A DNA stretch of 37,695 bases from Planctomycetales bacterium (lineage in GTDB: Bacteria > Planctomycetota > Planctomycetia > Isosphaerales > Isosphaeraceae), in assembly GCA_027459775.1 (NCBI GenBank), contig DAIDHE010000061.1, positions 1 to 37,695 on the forward strand. Direction: 5' to 3'. The position numbers and the translations under genes are program-made. Of the stretch, positions 29,270-37,695 are shown one piece after another. Positions within the stretch are counted from its first letter, which is position 1; every line of letters starts with the position of its first letter. The notes beneath the pieces are model-generated. The model searched no databases and was not told the origin of the DNA. It worked only from the letters and a program-made list of their open reading frames with translations.

Positions 29270-30430
29270 CGCCGCCGTCGCCACCGGGGCCGGCTTCGCA
29301 CCCGGCTGCCGCTCGTCCAGCCAGGCGATCAGCGCCGGGAAAATCTCCCGAGGCGCGTGCCGGCTCCAGACCAGGTCGCAGTGGCCATAATCAGCCACGT
29401 TCCCATTCGCCTTGCCAAACCGCCAGAGCGCCTTGTCGCGACTGCCAATCGCCGCGAACGTCAGCTCCGTCGACGGCACGTCCGACAGGATGTCGGCGTC
29501 GCCCGCGATCAAAAGCGTCGGCGTCGACACTTCGCCCAGCCGCGCGGCATAGTCAATCCGGTGATCTGCCGACAACATATGTCCATATTCAAGATACGGC
29601 CGGAGCTGCTTGAGCGCGCCAGGACCCGTATCCTCGAGGGTGTAGCCATAAAACCGCGAAATCGTGAGTCTATCGACGTTCTCGACCGTGTAATAAAAAC
29701 GGTCGATCATCCCCATCCCCGGCATCCGGAAGTACTTGAGCGGTCGTCCCATCCGCCCGGGGCTCGCAACCAGGGCCAGCGTCCGCAACCCGCGATTGGC
29801 CAGGATGATGTCGCGATGAGGAACGTCGGACTGGATGATGGTGCTCCCCATCCCCACGAAACTGGCGATCCGTCCCGTGTCGTGCCCCAGCTCAAGGTAG
29901 GGGAACACCACCATCCCCCCCAGGCTGTGGCCCACCCAGTTGACCTGATCGCGCCCGGTCACACGCTCGACGTGATCGAGGATCGCGGGCATGTCGAAAC
30001 GGACCAGGTCGTCGACGGTCCAGCTTCGCTCGCCGCGCTCCCTGATGAAGGTCTGGCGGAGCAGGGGATTGACCCGGTCATACCGGGCCAACTGGTCGTT
30101 CTCGCCCGATCCGCGCACGTCGAAGACGAAAACCTCGTATCCATGGGCGGCGAGCTGGCCGGGCAGATGGTCGTCGGTGATCGTCCAGAAGGTCGCGTTG
30201 AGCCCCAGCCCATGGCAAAGGACGACGGGAAGCTTGCCGGGATCGGGGTGCTCGGGGCGATATCGCCGTACGCCAAGGCGCCAACCGTCGCGGGTCGCGA
30301 CGAACTCGTCGGTGCAGGGCTGCAAATCCCTGAGGGGCGCATTGCGGCGCGCGGTCGCACAGCCGGCGTGACCGAGTAGGCACATGATCAGCAGGAACGA
30401 ACGGGCGAGCGCCCGGTTCGGTCGGCGCAT
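29249..30430 (-). CDS. Exported alpha/beta hydrolase
   Basis: 393 aa from ATG 30430, with GAGGGA about 10 nt upstream; a longer form from 30481 lacks support. The N-terminus is a signal peptide with HAGC, an imperfect lipobox, so it may be a lipoprotein. The fold is clear: oxyanion loop LCHGLGLNATFW, FVFDVRGSGEND, nucleophile elbow VGHSLGGM, acid residue in IAGDADILSD, and catalytic His in YGHCDLVW. The pattern resembles gastric-lipase-like or esterase members. Substrate unknown. Its 3' end overlaps the Nudix gene by 21 bp. Confidence 0.87.
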   Translation of the reverse strand: MRRPNRALARSFLLIMCLLGHAGCATARRNAPLRDLQPCTDEFVATRDGWRLGVRRYRPEHPDPGKLPVVLCHGLGLNATFWTITDDHLPGQLAAHGYEVFVFDVRGSGENDQLARYDRVNPLLRQTFIRERGERSWTVDDLVRFDMPAILDHVERVTGRDQVNWVGHSLGGMVVFPYLELGHDTGRIASFVGMGSTIIQSDVPHRDIILANRGLRTLALVASPGRMGRPLKYFRMPGMGMIDRFYYTVENVDRLTISRFYGYTLEDTGPGALKQLRPYLEYGHMLSADHRIDYAARLGEVSTPTLLIAGDADILSDVPSTELTFAAIGSRDKALWRFGKANGNVADYGHCDLVWSRHAPREIFPALIAWLDERQPGAKPAPVATAASGVFQH

Positions 30431-30531
30431 TCGGGTGAGATCCCTCTCGCGGGCGAGAATGCCGAGAGCCTCCCTGCTCAACGGCGTCGCGGATTCTATC
30501 GGACAAGCCGCCCCAAGGAAACACCATCAAG

Positions 30532-30597
30532 AAAAAAAGGGATCCGCTGAGCAAGGTCGCCCATCTTCACGCGGCTCGCGAGGCTCTCCTCGGATCC
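30532..30597 (-). terminator. Possible terminator after hrpB
   Basis: On the minus strand GGATCCG (30591-30597) pairs with CGGATCC (30540-30546), and seven T follow (30532-30538). The 44-nt loop is long but contains a smaller stem around CTCGCGAG. The stem motif is itself mostly palindromic, so pairing is not certain. Confidence 0.45.
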
Positions 30598-30611
30598 GTG
30601 CCCCGTTTCGG

Positions 30612-33176
30612 TCAGCGCTTCGCACGCGGCTTCATGGGCGGCTCATGGAGCGGATCCTCAGGCCAGGCGTGCTTGGGATACCGTCCCCGAAGATCTTTAC
30701 GCACCTGATGATAGGTATTTCCCCAGAAGCCCCGAAGGTCGGCGGTGATCTGGACTGGCCGGCCGTTCGGGGCGAGTAAATGGATCACGATCGGCACCCG
30801 CCCACGCGCAACCCTGGGCCCATCAGCCCAGCCGAAGAGCTCCTGGACCCGAGCGGGTAGGATCGGGGGACGGCCGCCTTCGTAGGCGAGCCGGATGGTG
30901 CGGCCGTTTGGGAGGGCCAACGACTCTGGGGCGCTGGCGGCCAGCTCGCGCCTCTGGCCGTGATCAAGCTGCGTCTCGAGGACGGCGCCCCAGTCGGCCT
31001 GTTCCACGGCGGCGCGGCGCGACTCGCCCGCGCAGATCCGTTCGAGCGCTTCCAGGAAGACCGACTCGTCCAGGACCGGCCAGTTGAGCTCGGGAACGGC
31101 GGTTCTCAAGAACTCGACGCGATCGATCCACGCGGCGGCGCGAGGGTTTGAGCGTGCCAGCGCCTGGGCCTCGACCTTGAGTGCCTCGAACAAGACCGAT
31201 CCGGCGACCGTGGGATCGACCGGGGCGCTCGAATCCTCGCGCAACACGAGATCGATGAACAGCAGCCGCCCCACCCCCACGACCCGGCCGCGAGCAGGGT
31301 CATAGGTTGCGAAAGTCTCTTTCGTGAGCAGGCTGGGTGCTCGGCGTTCGAGCCATTCGAATTGCACCGGGCTGGCGATCTCGACCAGGATTTCGAGCCC
31401 GCCCTTGCCCTTGATCTCGCGGGCGTCGATCGCGAGGAAGAGCTCGGCGTCGCGCACGCTCGACCCCCGCGCGAGCCGCGCGCCCCGGCCGCCGACCATG
31501 AGCCCGGTGCCGCGCACCCCGCGTTTTTTCACCAACCGGTCGGGATAGGCCGCGAGCAACCACTCGAGCAATTCTTGTTCGTCGCCGCGATGGCGGCCGG
31601 CGTTCCGCGCTCCCAATCGCTTCAAGAGGTCGTCGCGCGCCCGCGCGACCTGGCGTGCGGCCCCGGCGTCGATTCCTCGCGAGAGAAGTCCTGGCGAGAA
31701 CCGCGCCGACTCGGCGATCTCGATCATTTCCAGGCGGTCGAGCACGTCCGAGCGGTCCGTTGCGCTGGGGCCGCGATCGTCGGGTCCGCCGGGTGGTCCC
31801 GCGCCCGGTCCGCGCGACCTGGGATCGGCCTCGGAAAGCAGCGCCGCCAGGCTCGCTCCTTCCCACAATCGGCCAGCGCGCCGGGCCTCGATCATGAGCC
31901 TTCCCAGCCGCGGGTGAAGGGGCAGCGAGAGGATCTCCTCGCCGATCGCCGTGATCCGCGGCGGATCGCCGGCGACCGCCCCGAGCATCCCCAGCAACCG
32001 CAGGGCCGCCTGAACGCGCCCCTGCGCCGGCGGGTCGAACCAGGGAAAACGGCCCAGATCCTTGACGCCGAACGAGAGGATCGAAAGCACCGTCGCCGCC
32101 AGATCCACGCGGTGGATCTCGGGGATTCCGAATTCGGGCCGGCCCTGGAAATCGCGGTCGGCGTAGAGCCGGATGCAGCGGCCCGGACCCGTCCGGCCGG
32201 CTCGGCCGGCGCGCTGGCTGGCCGACGCCCGGCTGATCGCCGCGGTCTGGTGGCGATCGACCCCGCGCTCGGGATCGTGCCGTACCAGCCGTTCGAGCCC
32301 CGAATCGACGACAGTCGTCACCCCTTCGATCGTGAGCGACGTCTCCGCCACATTGGTGGCCAGGATGATCTTCCGCGGCCCGGCCGCCGCGAGCACTCGG
32401 TCCTGGTCCTCGGCTGGCATCGACCCATGCAGCGGCAAGACGACCGCACCGGCCCCGCCGGCCAGAGGCTCAAGCGCCCGCGCGGCTCGGCGGATCTCGG
32501 CCATCCCCGGCAAGAAAACGAGGATGTGGCCGCGATCGCCCGGGTCCGCCAGCCGCTCCGAGACCGCCGCGGCGATCGCGGGTTCGAGCTCCCGGCGAGC
32601 GGTCGCCCGATAGGCGATCTCGACGGGATAAAGCGCCCCAGGGACGTCCACGACAGCACAGTCGCCCAGGTATCGCGCGACCGGCTCGGCCTCGAGCGTC
32701 GCCGACATCACGACCAGCACCAGGTCGGGCCGGGCGTCGCGGCGGATCTCGTTGAGCAGGGCAAGCGCCAGGTCGGCGTGCAGCGAGCGCTCGTGGAATT
32801 CGTCGATCACGACCGCGCCGACCGTCTCCAGGAACGGATCCGCGATCAGCCGCCGGGCCAGCACCCCCTCGGTCAGGAACCGTAGCCGAGTGTGGGCCGA
32901 GAACTTGCTGTCGAAACGGACTTGATATCCGACCTCGCCCCCCACGGTCCAACCGCGCTCGGCCGCGATGCGCGCGGCCGCCGCCCGCGCCGCCACCCGC
33001 CGGGGCTCGAGCACCAGAACCACCCGATGATCGGCCGGAAGCAGCCCCGAAGCCAGCAGCGCGGGCGGCACGCGGGTCGTCTTGCCCGAGCCAGCCGCCG
33101 ACCGCACCACCACCGCCCCGCCGGCCGCCGCCGCCAAGATCCCAGGAATCGCGGCGTCGATCGGAAGGGGTTGCAT
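30612..33176 (-). CDS. hrpB: ATP-dependent RNA helicase HrpB
   Basis: 854 aa. DEAH-type helicase of the HrpB group, acting on RNA; its cellular role is poorly defined. ATG 33176 is chosen over the adjacent in-frame TTG. Motifs in order: Walker A SAAGSGKTTRVP, LEPRRVAARAAAARIA, Walker B DEFHER, MSATL (motif III), TNVAETSLTIEGVTTVVDSG (motif V), QRAGRAGRTGPG (motif VI). The C-terminal HrpB-specific domain is complete (GRTIRLAYEGGRPPILPARV, RPVQITADLRGFWGNTY, EVRKDLRGRYPKH-like end). It lies 82 bp downstream of the cyclophilin gene on the same strand. Confidence 0.96.
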   Translation of the reverse strand: MQPLPIDAAIPGILAAAAGGAVVVRSAAGSGKTTRVPPALLASGLLPADHRVVLVLEPRRVAARAAAARIAAERGWTVGGEVGYQVRFDSKFSAHTRLRFLTEGVLARRLIADPFLETVGAVVIDEFHERSLHADLALALLNEIRRDARPDLVLVVMSATLEAEPVARYLGDCAVVDVPGALYPVEIAYRATARRELEPAIAAAVSERLADPGDRGHILVFLPGMAEIRRAARALEPLAGGAGAVVLPLHGSMPAEDQDRVLAAAGPRKIILATNVAETSLTIEGVTTVVDSGLERLVRHDPERGVDRHQTAAISRASASQRAGRAGRTGPGRCIRLYADRDFQGRPEFGIPEIHRVDLAATVLSILSFGVKDLGRFPWFDPPAQGRVQAALRLLGMLGAVAGDPPRITAIGEEILSLPLHPRLGRLMIEARRAGRLWEGASLAALLSEADPRSRGPGAGPPGGPDDRGPSATDRSDVLDRLEMIEIAESARFSPGLLSRGIDAGAARQVARARDDLLKRLGARNAGRHRGDEQELLEWLLAAYPDRLVKKRGVRGTGLMVGGRGARLARGSSVRDAELFLAIDAREIKGKGGLEILVEIASPVQFEWLERRAPSLLTKETFATYDPARGRVVGVGRLLFIDLVLREDSSAPVDPTVAGSVLFEALKVEAQALARSNPRAAAWIDRVEFLRTAVPELNWPVLDESVFLEALERICAGESRRAAVEQADWGAVLETQLDHGQRRELAASAPESLALPNGRTIRLAYEGGRPPILPARVQELFGWADGPRVARGRVPIVIHLLAPNGRPVQITADLRGFWGNTYHQVRKDLRGRYPKHAWPEDPLHEPPMKPRAKR

Positions 33177-33258
33177 CAAGCTCTTGAACCGCCTCGCTCG
33201 CCAGGATCAGAGCCGGCCGGCTCGCGCCCTCGAGCCATCGAGAGCAAGCCTCGACTCG

Positions 33259-35175
33259 CTAAATGCCATGATACAGCGGGTGGTTTGGACCAAGCCTGGC
33301 GGCCTTTGGAATCCGGATCAAGCCGCCGATGGGGATCAGCTTGCCGTGCTCGAACTTGTAATAGGTGCCCGTGGGCGGAACCGGGTGCAAGAGCGAAGTC
33401 CGCCGGTGTGGCATGCCGGCGAAAATCACGGTCGTCGACTTCGACGGCCTGAACCGCACGTGGCCGGCCAGACCGATCAGTTTGTTGGGACCGGGGCCGC
33501 CGATCAGGGTCGTCACGCCGAACCAGCCGTGCTCGCGGCTGAAACCCGAGCCGCCCGTCACGTAATTGAAGAGTCCATGGCCGCCGTCGAGCGTGACCGG
33601 AATCGTGACCGACGGGTCGACCACGATGTCGTTGTTGGCTCTGCGCCCGCCGAAGACGACGACCTCGTTCAAGCTCGAGATCGCCGGCTGCGTCGAATCG
33701 AGCACTCCGTTGACCGTCACCTCGATGATGTCACTCCCGGTGCCGGACGGGTTGGGGGCCTGGGTCACCTCGATCGTGTTGGTTCCCTTGTCGTAGCGGG
33801 GCAGCGGCGTCACAAAGAGCACCGGCCCCACCAGGGCGACCGTCCCGGTGACGATCGGCCCAACCTGAAGCGTGACCGTGGCGGGGTTGCTCGTCATCGT
33901 GAGTGACGTCGGGATCCTGGCCGTCCCCTGCTGCGGACCCGTCCCCGTCACCTGGTAGCTGAGCGTATCCGTCCCGATGAATCCCGTGTTGGGGGTATAC
34001 GTGAACGTCCCCGTCGTGGCATTGAAATTGGTGATCGTTCCATGCCGGGGCTGGGTCAGAAGAGCGTAGCTCAGCGTGGACGGCGTCGCCGAATTGGGAT
34101 ACCCGCTCGTCCCCGCCAGCGTGACAGCCGTCGCCGTGTTGAGCTTGGTCGTCGCCGAGACCGCGTTCGCGAACGGCTTGAAATTGATCGGCGGACTGGT
34201 CGGCCCCGCGTACGCCCCCACCGTCACCACGAACGACTGGCTGTACTTCGTGCCGTTCAGCGTGTCGGTCGCCGTCACCGTGATCGTCGACGTCTGCCCC
34301 TGGGCCGCCTGCGACGCGTCCAGGATCAAGACCCCGTTGGGGTTCTGAACCGCCAGCGACGCCGACGTGATGTTGATCGGATTGACGGGATAGGAGTTCT
34401 CCTGGGTCACAGGATTGGCTTGCACCGGGACCTGCGTCATCTTCGCCAGGATCGTCTGCCCGGCGAGCATCTGCCCGAAGATCGTATAGCCGTACCCAAG
34501 GGCGGAATTGGGCGACCCTGTCGTGATGAAAAACTGGGTGTCGTTGGTGGGAGTGGTACCAGGCGACTGGTTCGCGTTGGCCATCGCGAGCTGATCGACC
34601 CCGGTGAACGCGAGCTGCTGGATGTTTTCATTGGCGAACGGCGTCCCCGGCTGGCCGCTCGACCCAGTGCCAGTACGATTGGGCGCGCCCCCCTGGGCGA
34701 TGAAATCGGTGGCGTTCGGGAAACCGCCGAAGATCCGCGTAAAGAATTTATTGGTGTACCATCCATCATTTGTGAATGTCTGGATTTCGTTGACGGTGTT
34801 CGGCGTCAGCGTCTTGAAGAGCTGAAAGGTCAGCGGACCCGAGAAGTCGTTGGTGGCGTTGTTGGGGTCGGTGTACGAGACGTTGACGGTCCAGAAGTCC
34901 CCGGACGCGATCGACGCGGCCACCTCGGGATTGCTCGAGGTCACCGTGAAGGTCTGGGGATGGGTGAACGGGGTCGCCGAGTTCGGGGGCGAGGCCAGCA
35001 GGGGGACGGTGTAGCCCTGCTTGGTCGGAACGGTCAGGTTCGTGATCGGCTGGAGCGACGCCAGGAGCTGACGGTCCTCGAGCCGTTCCAGGGCGAGCCT
35101 GGACGTCACCTCGCGCCGAGGCGCGGACGCCCTGTTCCGTGAAAGCGACCGATCCCGATTCCGACGTGGCCACAT
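33259..35175 (-). CDS. Secreted cyclophilin-type peptidyl-prolyl isomerase with Ig/cadherin-like repeats
   Basis: 638 aa; ATG with GAGGGAG about 10 nt upstream. The N-terminus has no normal signal peptide but the planctomycete motif LALERLEDRQLLA (residues 27-39), related to the LEPR-type export tag. A cyclophilin domain follows (about 100-250: FFTRIFGGF, FIAQGG, LAMANAN, NDTQFFITT), keeping the active-site Arg and Phe. Then come Thr/Ser/Asn-rich beta repeats (GTITNFNATTGTFTYTPNTGFIGTDTLS reads as a cadherin-like unit) and a C-terminal domain with RANNDIVVDPSVTIP and a GGxGxNKLIG calcium-repeat-like stretch. Probably a surface protein folding factor. Confidence 0.9.
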   Translation of the reverse strand: MWPRRNRDRSLSRNRASAPRREVTSRLALERLEDRQLLASLQPITNLTVPTKQGYTVPLLASPPNSATPFTHPQTFTVTSSNPEVAASIASGDFWTVNVSYTDPNNATNDFSGPLTFQLFKTLTPNTVNEIQTFTNDGWYTNKFFTRIFGGFPNATDFIAQGGAPNRTGTGSSGQPGTPFANENIQQLAFTGVDQLAMANANQSPGTTPTNDTQFFITTGSPNSALGYGYTIFGQMLAGQTILAKMTQVPVQANPVTQENSYPVNPINITSASLAVQNPNGVLILDASQAAQGQTSTITVTATDTLNGTKYSQSFVVTVGAYAGPTSPPINFKPFANAVSATTKLNTATAVTLAGTSGYPNSATPSTLSYALLTQPRHGTITNFNATTGTFTYTPNTGFIGTDTLSYQVTGTGPQQGTARIPTSLTMTSNPATVTLQVGPIVTGTVALVGPVLFVTPLPRYDKGTNTIEVTQAPNPSGTGSDIIEVTVNGVLDSTQPAISSLNEVVVFGGRRANNDIVVDPSVTIPVTLDGGHGLFNYVTGGSGFSREHGWFGVTTLIGGPGPNKLIGLAGHVRFRPSKSTTVIFAGMPHRRTSLLHPVPPTGTYYKFEHGKLIPIGGLIRIPKAARLGPNHPLYHGI

Positions 35176-35530
35176 GCGTGGTTTCTCCCTCTCGAACCGA
35201 CCGTTCGCGGTCTCGACTCCATTCGTATCGGTTCTAGGGGTCCGTCGGCTTAAACGGCTTCTTCCCGCACGCCCCCCGCGCCGACCCCGCGTATCGATCG
35301 TACCAGGTTGCCACGAAAGTAGTTAGGTTGGCAACACCCGCCCCGCGAGTTGACAACCCAGGCGGCAGTTCGTATAGTGTTAAGAGATCCATTCGATTGC
35401 ATGCATTGTGTACCCGTCGGTTCACTTCTCGTGGTACGTATCGGGAACTGGGTTTGCGACAAGGAACAGTCGCCGATCGCGACGGACACGCGTCGCCTGG
35501 GGCGAATCCTCTAGTGATGAGCGCGAGTCG
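35176..35530. other. Divergent regulatory region upstream of the second kinase gene
   Basis: 355 bp without a gene; short open frames here have no family-like sequence. It contains a 7-bp inverted repeat GTTGCCA (35307-35313) / TGGCAAC (35329-35335), 14 bp upstream of a strong plus-strand promoter (35350-35378), and a leader of about 145 nt to the kinase ATG. No convincing promoter was seen for the divergent cyclophilin gene. Confidence 0.6.
35350..35378 (+). promoter_or_regulatory. Strong sigma-70-type promoter of the second kinase gene
   Basis: Perfect -35 TTGACA (35350-35355), ideal 17-bp spacer, and -10 TATAGT (35373-35378; 5 of 6). It is the best promoter match in the window. The GTTGACAAC start is identical to that of the first kinase promoter. 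Confidence 0.8.
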
Positions 35531-37695
35531 ATGTTGACACCCCAAGAATCAGGATCACGCGGAGACGGCAATTCCGATCCCAAGGCGCGACCCCAGCGGC
35601 CCGAGGGGGCCTACGCGAGCGCCGCCGCCGGCGATTCGCCGACCGTGCAGCGTGGATCCGGGAGCTCGAATCGGGGCGTCGTGGGCGCCGGCCAGTCCGC
35701 TCAAGCAGCCTTGCCCAGGGCCGGCGACTCGGTCGGCGGATTCTTGCTCGAACAAGCGATCGGCGAGGGAGGCATGGGCGCCGTGTTCCGCGCCCTGGAC
35801 CCCAAGCTCGACCGCAAGGTCGCGCTCAAGATCCTGCCCCTCTACCAGGACCTCGACCCCGACGTTGTCCAGCGCTTCCTGGAGGAAGGGCGTTCCGCCG
35901 CCCGCCTCGACCACGAAAACGTCGCCCGCGTCTACGCCATCGGCCAGGACGGCCCCTATCACTACATCGCATTCGAATATATCGAAGGCGAGACCGTCCG
36001 CCAGCGGGTCGAAGCGACCGGCCCCCTGCCGCCGGCCCTGGCGATCTCGATCACCCTCGAAATCGCCCGCGCACTGGTCCACGCCGCCAGCCGCGGCGTC
36101 GTCCACCGCGACGTCAAGCCCTCGAACATCATCCTCACCCCGCACGGCGAGGCCAAGCTGGTCGACATGGGGCTGGCGCGGCGATTCGAGCGCGAAGGCG
36201 ACCAGGGCCTGACCCAGAGCGGCGTCACCCTGGGCACCTTCGACTACATCAGCCCCGAGCAAGCACGCGACCCGCGCGATGTCGACGTCCGCAGCGACCT
36301 CTATTCGCTTGGTTGTACGCTTTTTCACATGCTCACGGGTCATCCGCCGTTTCCCGGGGGGACGTGGCTGCAAAAGCTGATCCAGCATCAAGAAGAGCGT
36401 CCGCCCGACCCTCGCGTCGACAAACCCGACGTGCCTCCGGCCCTGGCGGTGCTCACGATGAAGCTCATGGCCAAGGACCGCGAGCGGCGCTGCCAGACGC
36501 CCGAGATCCTGGTGCGCGAGCTGCTCGCGATCGCGGCCGAGCTGGGGATCGAGGCGGTCGTGCGCGAGGGCCGGGGATGGGTCGAGCCCTGGCCGCGGCC
36601 GGCGTGGGAGCGACACGCGGCCTGGATGGCCCCGGCGGCCGGATTCCTGATCCTGCTCGCCGGACTCGTTTTCTGGAGCCGCGATTCGGGCGAGCCCTTG
36701 CAACCGCGGCCCGACCGGGTCGTGGTCGCGCCGCGCACCATCGAGCCTGGACGGACCGGCGACCCGGTCGCGACGGCGAACTCGAGAAGCGGCGAGCCCG
36801 CTCCCACGATCGAGCCCGCCCCCTATTACCCCCGGACGATCCCGGTGAGCTCCAGCGAGGACTTGCTCGAGATCCTCGCCCAGGCCCCGCCGCGATCGGT
36901 CGTGGTTCTGGCCGACGACGGGCCTTATCGACTGGGCGGCAGGGCGTGGTCCTCGCGGCCGACGCCCGCCCTCGCCAACCTCGACGTCGCCGTCAAGGCC
37001 GAGGCCGGCGTCCGCCCACTCATCAAATTCGCCTCCGACGCTTTCCTGGCCGAGCGCCCGCCCACCGCGCTGCTGGAATTCCTGGGCGGGCGAATTGTTC
37101 TCGATGGCCTCGATTTCGAGGTCGAGTCAGCGCCCGGCAATCTTCCCCTGGCCGCGATCAAGGTCGACGACGCCGAGCTCACCGTGCGTGGCTGCCTGTT
37201 CCACCGGTCCTCGTCGCAAGGGGCCGAAAACGTCGCCGCCCTTTTCGTCCAGGCCCCACTGGCCCGATCCTGGACCGAACGCCCCCCGGCCGTCGTCGTC
37301 GACGCCTGCCACTTCGATGGCGACCAGATCGGCGTTCGTACCGCAGGGCCCGCGGAGGTCGTGCTTCGCGACTGCACCATGGGGCCCGGCGCGCCGTCGT
37401 TCCTGCTGGGCGACCCCGCCCGGCCCTCGAGCGCCCCGGTCGAGCTCCGCCTCTTGCACACCAGCATCCTGGCCGGCGAGACCGAGGTCTTTCACCCCCG
37501 CGGACCCGTTCGCCTCTGGGTCGACGACTGCGTCGTCGCACGCTCGGGCGCCAGGCCCGGCGTTCTGGTCGCCCTGGCCGACCTTCGCGAGCTCGTCTGG
37601 CGCGGTCGATCCAATCTCTACTTCGGCATCGGCGATTACTTGCGAGTCGACGGCTCGAAACAGCCGGTCGATTTCGCCCACTGGAGCGACGCCGC
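35531..37695 (+). CDS. Transmembrane Ser/Thr protein kinase, 3' end beyond window
   Basis: Open to the window edge: 721 codons visible. ATG 35531 is chosen; the frame is open upstream to a GTG at 35408, but that stretch is not kinase-like. Residues 1-67 are a low-complexity Ser/Gly/Ala tail. The kinase domain (about 70-335) has IGEGGMGAVFRA, the VALK lysine (100), HRDVKPSN (192-199), DMG instead of DFG (211-213), and GTFDYISPEQA. One membrane helix (about 364-382) leads to an extracytoplasmic part: a Pro/Arg-rich linker and a repetitive beta domain (VVVLADDGPYRLGG, LLEFLGGRIVLDGLDFEVES, AELTVRGCLFHRSS, VVVDACHFDGDQIGVR), which reads like a right-handed parallel beta-helix. The sensor ligand is unknown. 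Confidence 0.92.
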   Translation, partial: MLTPQESGSRGDGNSDPKARPQRPEGAYASAAAGDSPTVQRGSGSSNRGVVGAGQSAQAALPRAGDSVGGFLLEQAIGEGGMGAVFRALDPKLDRKVALKILPLYQDLDPDVVQRFLEEGRSAARLDHENVARVYAIGQDGPYHYIAFEYIEGETVRQRVEATGPLPPALAISITLEIARALVHAASRGVVHRDVKPSNIILTPHGEAKLVDMGLARRFEREGDQGLTQSGVTLGTFDYISPEQARDPRDVDVRSDLYSLGCTLFHMLTGHPPFPGGTWLQKLIQHQEERPPDPRVDKPDVPPALAVLTMKLMAKDRERRCQTPEILVRELLAIAAELGIEAVVREGRGWVEPWPRPAWERHAAWMAPAAGFLILLAGLVFWSRDSGEPLQPRPDRVVVAPRTIEPGRTGDPVATANSRSGEPAPTIEPAPYYPRTIPVSSSEDLLEILAQAPPRSVVVLADDGPYRLGGRAWSSRPTPALANLDVAVKAEAGVRPLIKFASDAFLAERPPTALLEFLGGRIVLDGLDFEVESAPGNLPLAAIKVDDAELTVRGCLFHRSSSQGAENVAALFVQAPLARSWTERPPAVVVDACHFDGDQIGVRTAGPAEVVLRDCTMGPGAPSFLLGDPARPSSAPVELRLLHTSILAGETEVFHPRGPVRLWVDDCVVARSGARPGVLVALADLRELVWRGRSNLYFGIGDYLRVDGSKQPVDFAHWSDA

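Noticed and set aside
35234..35545. Minus-strand frame of 103 codons in the second kinase promoter region
   Set aside because: No motif, and it covers the strong plus-strand promoter and its inverted repeat.
1..37695. Search for CRISPR arrays, tRNA/rRNA genes, transposases, integrases and attachment sites
   Set aside because: No regularly spaced repeats, no cloverleaf-like segments and no mobile-element proteins were recognised by eye; a tRNAscan or CRISPR search would be needed to exclude weak cases.

Overview
The window is GC-rich and reads as chromosomal DNA of a planctomycete, most likely of the Isosphaeraceae. The evidence is the combination of families nearly confined to that phylum: a DUF1549/DUF1553 plus DUF1501 gene pair, a DUF1559 protein with a pilin-like N-terminus, DLG/DMG-type Hanks kinases with membrane anchors, a secreted cyclophilin carrying the LEPR-like N-terminal motif, and an ECF sigma factor with its own anti-sigma-like partner. 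No tRNA, rRNA, CRISPR array or transposase was found. Most genes have clear Shine-Dalgarno (SD) sites, and several use GTG or TTG starts.

Layout. 0.2-2.0 kb (minus strand): a GT2 glycosyltransferase coupled to a DUF971 protein, then a small overlapping pair (82-aa protein plus a minimal nucleotidyltransferase-like protein) that looks like a toxin-antitoxin-type module. 2.1-2.3 kb: a palindromic interspersed repeat. 2.3-8.8 kb (minus strand): a run of five genes, DUF1549/DUF1553 protein, DUF1501 protein, ECF sigma factor, membrane anti-sigma-like protein and a CxxCH/double-PDZ protein. 9-11.3 kb (minus strand): DUF1559 protein and an isopropylmalate/isocitrate dehydrogenase-family enzyme. 11.6-13.1 kb (plus strand): a tail-anchored Ser/Thr kinase. 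13.3-16.0 kb (minus strand): a zinc-ribbon-like protein and a YfhO-type polytopic membrane protein.

16.2-17.1 kb (plus strand): EVE and VOC proteins, ending in a bidirectional terminator. 17.2-24.5 kb (minus strand): rtcB, a UvrA paralogue, a DUF3352-like secreted protein and an S1C protease. 24.8-25.7 kb (plus strand): a secreted hypothetical protein. 25.7-26.4 kb (minus strand): queC. 26.5-29.3 kb (plus strand): rpmA, obgE, coaX and a Nudix protein. 29.2-35.2 kb (minus strand): an alpha/beta hydrolase, hrpB and the secreted cyclophilin. 35.5 kb to the end (plus strand): a second kinase with an extracytoplasmic C-terminal domain, truncated by the window edge.

The most system-like part is the 2.3-8.8 kb cluster. 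It places a sigma/anti-sigma pair between secreted heme-motif proteins of unknown function. Other points of note are a UvrA paralogue that appears to lack most of its DNA-binding insertion domain and sits next to an RNA ligase, a sharply bounded patch of aberrant codon use inside the YfhO-like gene, and two kinase genes preceded by very similar promoters. All assignments come from reading the sequence and from family knowledge; no database search was run.
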